Part shown: positions 60,623 through 64,000 of the stretch, piece after piece
Position numbering within the stretch: position 1 is the first letter of the stretch
Layout: every line of letters begins with the position of its first letter
From: Streptomyces cinereus
Lineage (GTDB): Bacteria > Pseudomonadota > Gammaproteobacteria > Pseudomonadales > Moraxellaceae
DNA length: 64,000 nt
Assembly: GCA_014647715.1 (NCBI GenBank)
Contig: BMPS01000001.1
Location: 62,324-126,323, forward strand
Reading direction: 5' to 3'
Notes under the pieces: generated by a model
Database searches by the model: none
Told to the model about the DNA's origin: nothing
Seen by the model: only the letters and a program-made list of their open reading frames with translations
Made by a program: the position numbers and the translations under genes

Positions 60623-61261
60623 ATGGCACAATTACGAATTGGCGACACGGCACCAAATTTTGACGCACAAACCACCGAAGGCAACATCAATTTTTACGAT
60701 TGGCAAGGTGATAACTGGGTGGTTTTATTCTCACATCCGGCAGACTTTACCCCAGTTTGTACCACGGAGTTAGGACGCACGGCATCATTGGGTGATGAAT
60801 TCAAAAAACGCCATGTCAAACCGATTGCTTTATCAGTCGATAGTGTCGAAGATCACAAAGCTTGGGCAGGCGATATCTCAGAAACCCAAGGCTGCGAGGT
60901 GAATTTCCCCATCATTGCAGACGCCGATAAAAAAGTATCGGAAGCTTACGACATGATTCACCCAAATGCGTCAACCACGCACACGGTTCGTAGCGTATTC
61001 ATTATCGATCCACAGCATAAACTGCGGCTAACTTTCACTTACCCAGCTGCCGTAGGTCGTAACTTCAATGAAATTTTACGGGTGATTGATGCCTTGCAAT
61101 TGTCAGATAATTATGGCATTGCAACGCCAGTTGAGTGGCAAGACGGGGATGATGTGATTATCCCGCCGAGCGTCAAAAACGAAGAAATCGCCGCGAAATT
61201 CCCAAAAGGTCATAAAGAAATTAAGCCTTATCTGCGCACCACGCCACAACCGAATAAATAA
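60623..61261 (+). CDS. 1-Cys peroxiredoxin (Prx6 family)
   Basis: Thiol peroxidase that reduces H2O2, organic hydroperoxides or peroxynitrite. 212 residues, standard. Seen: peroxidatic C46 in SHPADFTPVCTTELG, the conserved Arg in SVFIIDPQHKLRLTFTYP plus GRNFNEILRVIDALQL, and a C-terminal domain typical of Prx6. The other Cys in TQGCEVNFP is not at a resolving position of 2-Cys enzymes. AAGGAGT precedes the ATG. Independent unit with its own terminator, cytoplasmic. Confidence 0.93.
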   Translation: MAQLRIGDTAPNFDAQTTEGNINFYDWQGDNWVVLFSHPADFTPVCTTELGRTASLGDEFKKRHVKPIALSVDSVEDHKAWAGDISETQGCEVNFPIIADADKKVSEAYDMIHPNASTTHTVRSVFIIDPQHKLRLTFTYPAAVGRNFNEILRVIDALQLSDNYGIATPVEWQDGDDVIIPPSVKNEEIAAKFPKGHKEIKPYLRTTPQPNK

Positions 61262-61284
61262 CCGTTTATGTTAAGTTTGACATC

Positions 61285-61315
61285 AAAAACCTAGTCGCTT
61301 GACTGGGTTTTTTTA
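61285..61315 (+). terminator. Terminator of the peroxiredoxin gene
   Basis: AAACCTAGTC (61287-61296) with GACTGGGTTT (61301-61310), one G-T pair, GCTT loop, then further T. Confidence 0.85.
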
Positions 61316-61429
61316 TGCCAACTCTTCCATTTGCCAACTTTTCCATTATTAAAGGTACTAAACTAAATTTACAGATTAAATGCTGAATAACCAAAAATAT
61401 TTGGCTAAACTTCAATTAGTGGCGTAATA

Positions 61430-62287
61430 ATGGATATAAACAATCGAGTGGTTAAAGGTGGCTTTAAAACCAGCGCATTGCTCATGCTTGCCCTGACTGG
61501 TTGCCAAACGGTGAATACTAACCTATCAGCACCTATTGAAAGAGTGCCTGATGCCCAGCCTGCGATATTTATTGGTAAAGCACCCACTGTTGATGATTTG
61601 CAAAGTTATCATTGGCAACTGTCTGGCGTGAATGCTTATCCCAACAGTACCAATCCACCGCCATCTGATCATTTGAAGCCGCAAATTGATAACCACAAGG
61701 TAACACTTGATTTCACCCAAAATCGAATCAGTTACAGTGTGGGATGTAATCAATTATCGAGCGGCTATAGATTACAAGGGGACAAACTACAGGCAAGCAC
61801 CAATGCGGTGACTACCTTGATGGGTTGCGGCTCTCTACAACAAAGTGAAACTTGGTTGGCTCAGCAAATGCACAGCGATAGCCGACTATCAATGATGATA
61901 ATGAGCTGGCAAACACATGCAATGTTGCAACAAACTCTAGCAGACGGCACTGGGTTAATTTGGGATGGCATATTAAAGCCTGAAGTAAAATACGGCAAAG
62001 GGGAAACCGTATTTTTGGAGGTCAAACCCAAATGGCAGTATTGCGACAACGTCACCGATAAAAAGTGCCTAGAAGTGCGCGACATCAATTATGACACTCA
62101 GGGACTAAAAACAGCGGTGGGTCAATGGTATCTTCTCGATGCGCCCATCATGGGTTATCGTCATGATGAAAGCGCACAGCGGGTTTTGCGATTGACTCGC
62201 TATCGTACCCCACCGACCGATACCAAAGGCTACGGCAACCTTTATCAGCTTGATAGCGTGATTGAAACCAAGACTCTGGCAAAATAA
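61430..62287 (+). CDS. META / DUF4377 domain lipoprotein
   Basis: 285-residue predicted outer-membrane or periplasmic lipoprotein. Seen: lipobox LALTGC (C25), a META (HslJ-like) domain from SYHWQLSGVNA through VTLDFTQNRISYSVGCNQLS and LMGCGSLQQSETW (about 59-165), then a DUF4377-like domain with CLEVRDINYD and WYLLDAPIMGYRHDES. Such two-domain proteins occur in Moraxellaceae; the HslJ relative in E. coli is linked to novobiocin resistance and heat shock, but no function can be claimed here. Own terminator shared with rlmL. Confidence 0.82.
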   Translation: MDINNRVVKGGFKTSALLMLALTGCQTVNTNLSAPIERVPDAQPAIFIGKAPTVDDLQSYHWQLSGVNAYPNSTNPPPSDHLKPQIDNHKVTLDFTQNRISYSVGCNQLSSGYRLQGDKLQASTNAVTTLMGCGSLQQSETWLAQQMHSDSRLSMMIMSWQTHAMLQQTLADGTGLIWDGILKPEVKYGKGETVFLEVKPKWQYCDNVTDKKCLEVRDINYDTQGLKTAVGQWYLLDAPIMGYRHDESAQRVLRLTRYRTPPTDTKGYGNLYQLDSVIETKTLAK

Positions 62288-62300
62288 CCAACTCATCAAA

Positions 62301-62332
62301 AAAAGCGATGGCTAACACGAATCATCGCTTTT
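62301..62332. terminator. Bidirectional terminator between the META lipoprotein and rlmL
   Basis: AAAAGCGATG (62301-62310) pairs perfectly with CATCGCTTTT (62323-62332); A and T tracts on both sides. Confidence 0.85.
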
Positions 62333-62343
62333 ATATTGGCAAA

Positions 62344-64000
62344 TTATTTGTGGCGAATCACCCACGACTGGTGAATAGGGCGTTTACTATCAAAATCAAA
62401 GCCGATGGTTTGGTTGGTCATTTCTTCAACGTGATAACGGTTGTTGATTTCGTCATCTAGCACAAATTTGGTAAAGTTATTGGAAAAATACAACACGCCT
62501 TCAGCGGATAAGCGATTCATGGCACGGTTGATAAGTGGTACGTGGTCGCGCTGCACATCAAAAGTACCTTGAAATTTTTTGGAATTAGAAAAAGTCGGCG
62601 GATCGATAAAAATCACATCGTACTGCTCAGTATTGCTTTTAATCCATTCAAAAATATCTTGGGCAATAAACTGGTAGCTTGGCAAATCTGGCAAGCCGTT
62701 TAGGGCAAAATTTTTGCGTCCCCAATCCAGATAGTTTTGTGATAAATCCACCGATGTCACCGCTTTTGCCCCGCCCAATGCCGCATGCACGCTGGCAGTA
62801 CAAGTATAAGCAAACAGGTTGAGCACCGTTTTACCGCGTGAGTTTTCTGCAATAATTTTTCGGATGCTGCGATGGTCAAGGAATAACCCTGTATCTAAAT
62901 AATCGCTAAAGTTCACCAAAAAATACGCCCGTTGGTTGTTGGCGGTTGGCTCGCTGACCACATGGAATTTACCCGAATTGGCTTTTTTCTCATACTGCTC
63001 ATTGCCTGATTGGCGGGCGCGCGTTTTGATAAACACTTGCTCACGGTTTACTTGCAAGGCTTCACGCACGCCATGCAGCGCTAGATTAAAGCGTTTTTTG
63101 GCGGTCTCTAACGGGATTGATTTGGGGGCGGCATATTCTTGCACATGCACAAATTCACCATGCACATCCACCGCCACTTTAAAGTCAGGTAAGTCGGCAT
63201 CATACACCCGCAGATTGGTCACGGCTTGTTTGTGAGCGAGTTTGCGCAGATTGGCAAGATTTTTTTGTAGTCGATTGATAAAATCTTGACCTTCTTCTAC
63301 GGTGATTTCACGCTTTTCAAAACGCGTAATCAAAGGTGTGTCTTTGCTCTTTAACAGCTCACCATAACGAAAATAAACGGTGATAGCACCGTTATGACAG
63401 CGTAGGGTTTTTGGCTCGGCAAGGGGTAGTACGTCAGCTTGTTCAACTTTGGCAGCGAGGACACCCAAAGTCACTTTGGCAGGGCTATCTGCAAACAGGG
63501 CTTGTAGTTTTTTACCCAAGCCTTGATACAAGGGTTTAATCAATTCTTCTTCACCCAGACGCTCACCATACGGTGGGTTGGTAATAAACAGGGGATTGAC
63601 CCAGCCATTGACTTGTTTTTCTAATGCCAAATTAAGGGTCGCCAGTGAGCGCTGCTGCAAAGTAATACGGTTGATGATAGGCGTCAAACCTGCGGCGATT
63701 AAATTTTTGTGCGTGGCTCGAACCGCGCCTGAGTCCATATCAAAAGCAAATACCGCGGGCATCTCGCCATTTGCCATGGCATTTAGGCGATGATGAAAAC
63801 GGGTTTGCGCGTCTTGCACCATAGCCTCCCAAAGGGCAGTGTCATGATGTTGCCATGCATAAAACCCAAATTGGCTATCGGCTTTATCCAGTCCTACGGC
63901 ATAATCTGCGCTCATCAGTAAGGCTTCAATAATCAGCGTGCCTGAGCCGCACATCGGGTCGACGATACTGTCAAATTGGGTGGTGTGAAAATTCACGCTA
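62344..64000 (-). CDS. rlmL: Bifunctional 23S rRNA methyltransferase RlmKL (5' part beyond window)
   Basis: Makes m2G2445 (RlmL half) and m7G2069 (RlmK half) in 23S rRNA. The N-terminal THUMP domain and start lie outside the window; about 552 codons are visible and the frame is open to the edge. Seen: SAM-binding DPMCGSGTLIIEALL and the NPPYGERLGEEE catalytic motif of the RlmL domain, then a linker and the RlmK domain with VLNLFAYTCTASVHAALGG and FIDPPTFSNSKKF. No internal damage. Convergent with the META lipoprotein gene. Confidence 0.95.
   Translation of the reverse strand, partial: SVNFHTTQFDSIVDPMCGSGTLIIEALLMSADYAVGLDKADSQFGFYAWQHHDTALWEAMVQDAQTRFHHRLNAMANGEMPAVFAFDMDSGAVRATHKNLIAAGLTPIINRITLQQRSLATLNLALEKQVNGWVNPLFITNPPYGERLGEEELIKPLYQGLGKKLQALFADSPAKVTLGVLAAKVEQADVLPLAEPKTLRCHNGAITVYFRYGELLKSKDTPLITRFEKREITVEEGQDFINRLQKNLANLRKLAHKQAVTNLRVYDADLPDFKVAVDVHGEFVHVQEYAAPKSIPLETAKKRFNLALHGVREALQVNREQVFIKTRARQSGNEQYEKKANSGKFHVVSEPTANNQRAYFLVNFSDYLDTGLFLDHRSIRKIIAENSRGKTVLNLFAYTCTASVHAALGGAKAVTSVDLSQNYLDWGRKNFALNGLPDLPSYQFIAQDIFEWIKSNTEQYDVIFIDPPTFSNSKKFQGTFDVQRDHVPLINRAMNRLSAEGVLYFSNNFTKFVLDDEINNRYHVEEMTNQTIGFDFDSKRPIHQSWVIRHK

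Noticed and set aside
1-64000. CRISPR array, prophage, restriction-modification or toxin-antitoxin system
   Set aside because: No regularly spaced direct repeats, phage structural genes, methylase/nuclease pairs or small adjacent toxin-antitoxin gene pairs were found while reading both strands.

Overview
The window looks like a chromosomal segment of a gammaproteobacterium of the family Moraxellaceae, probably Moraxella (Faucicola) or a close relative. This rests on protein similarity I recognise by eye, on the gene order rlmN-pilF-rodZ-ispG-hisS-yfgM-bamB-der shared with Pseudomonadales, and on a moderately AT-rich base composition. No database search was possible, so the genus is an inference.

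Layout. 1-12,600: housekeeping genes on both strands: lipA (cut by the window start), acnB, dinB, a TerC/Alx-type metal exporter behind a manganese (yybP-ykoY) riboswitch, a manganese-dependent pyrophosphatase, argD, yacG, a TrmB-like methyltransferase, a GYF/RDD membrane protein, a DUF3025 protein and a small unknown protein. 12,600-18,600: mnmG, then a solitary TnpB element (IS200/IS605 group) whose right end abuts a 40-codon remnant of an AEC-family permease, then a large DUF4105 envelope protein and a YeaC-like protein. 18,600-25,750: a lipid-metabolism group (thiolase, high-molecular-weight FabG, MaoC hydratase), a serine hydrolase, a HIT protein and a lone ModA-like lipoprotein.

25,984-43,620: tRNA-Leu(CAA), then a 17-kb Wzy-type capsule/exopolysaccharide locus, all on the plus strand: wza, wzb, wzc, a WbpM/CapD-type dehydratase, wzx, two GT2 and two GT4 glycosyltransferases, a Wzy candidate, a decayed glycosyltransferase pseudogene, another GT4 enzyme, a WbpV-like reductase/epimerase, the initiating phosphoglycosyl transferase and wzi. 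The wzx-to-wzy core is clearly more AT-rich than its flanks, as expected of an exchanged serotype cassette. The set is enough to make a lipid-linked repeat unit (probably begun with a 6-deoxy-HexNAc such as QuiNAc), flip it, polymerise it, export it and anchor it on the surface.

43,620-64,000: fpr, trmO, a small secreted protein, a PBP5-like carboxypeptidase, a hybrid histidine kinase whose receiver domain appears degenerate, the conserved der-bamB-yfgM-hisS-ispG-rodZ-pilF block with rlmN upstream, a 59-codon membrane ORF, dusB, a 1-Cys peroxiredoxin, a META/DUF4377 lipoprotein and rlmL (cut by the window end).

I found no CRISPR array, prophage or recognisable defence island. The strongest non-routine signals are the Mn riboswitch with an explicit antiterminator/terminator switch, the solo TnpB with its predicted guide, the decayed glycosyltransferase in the capsule locus, and the kinase with a pseudo-receiver.
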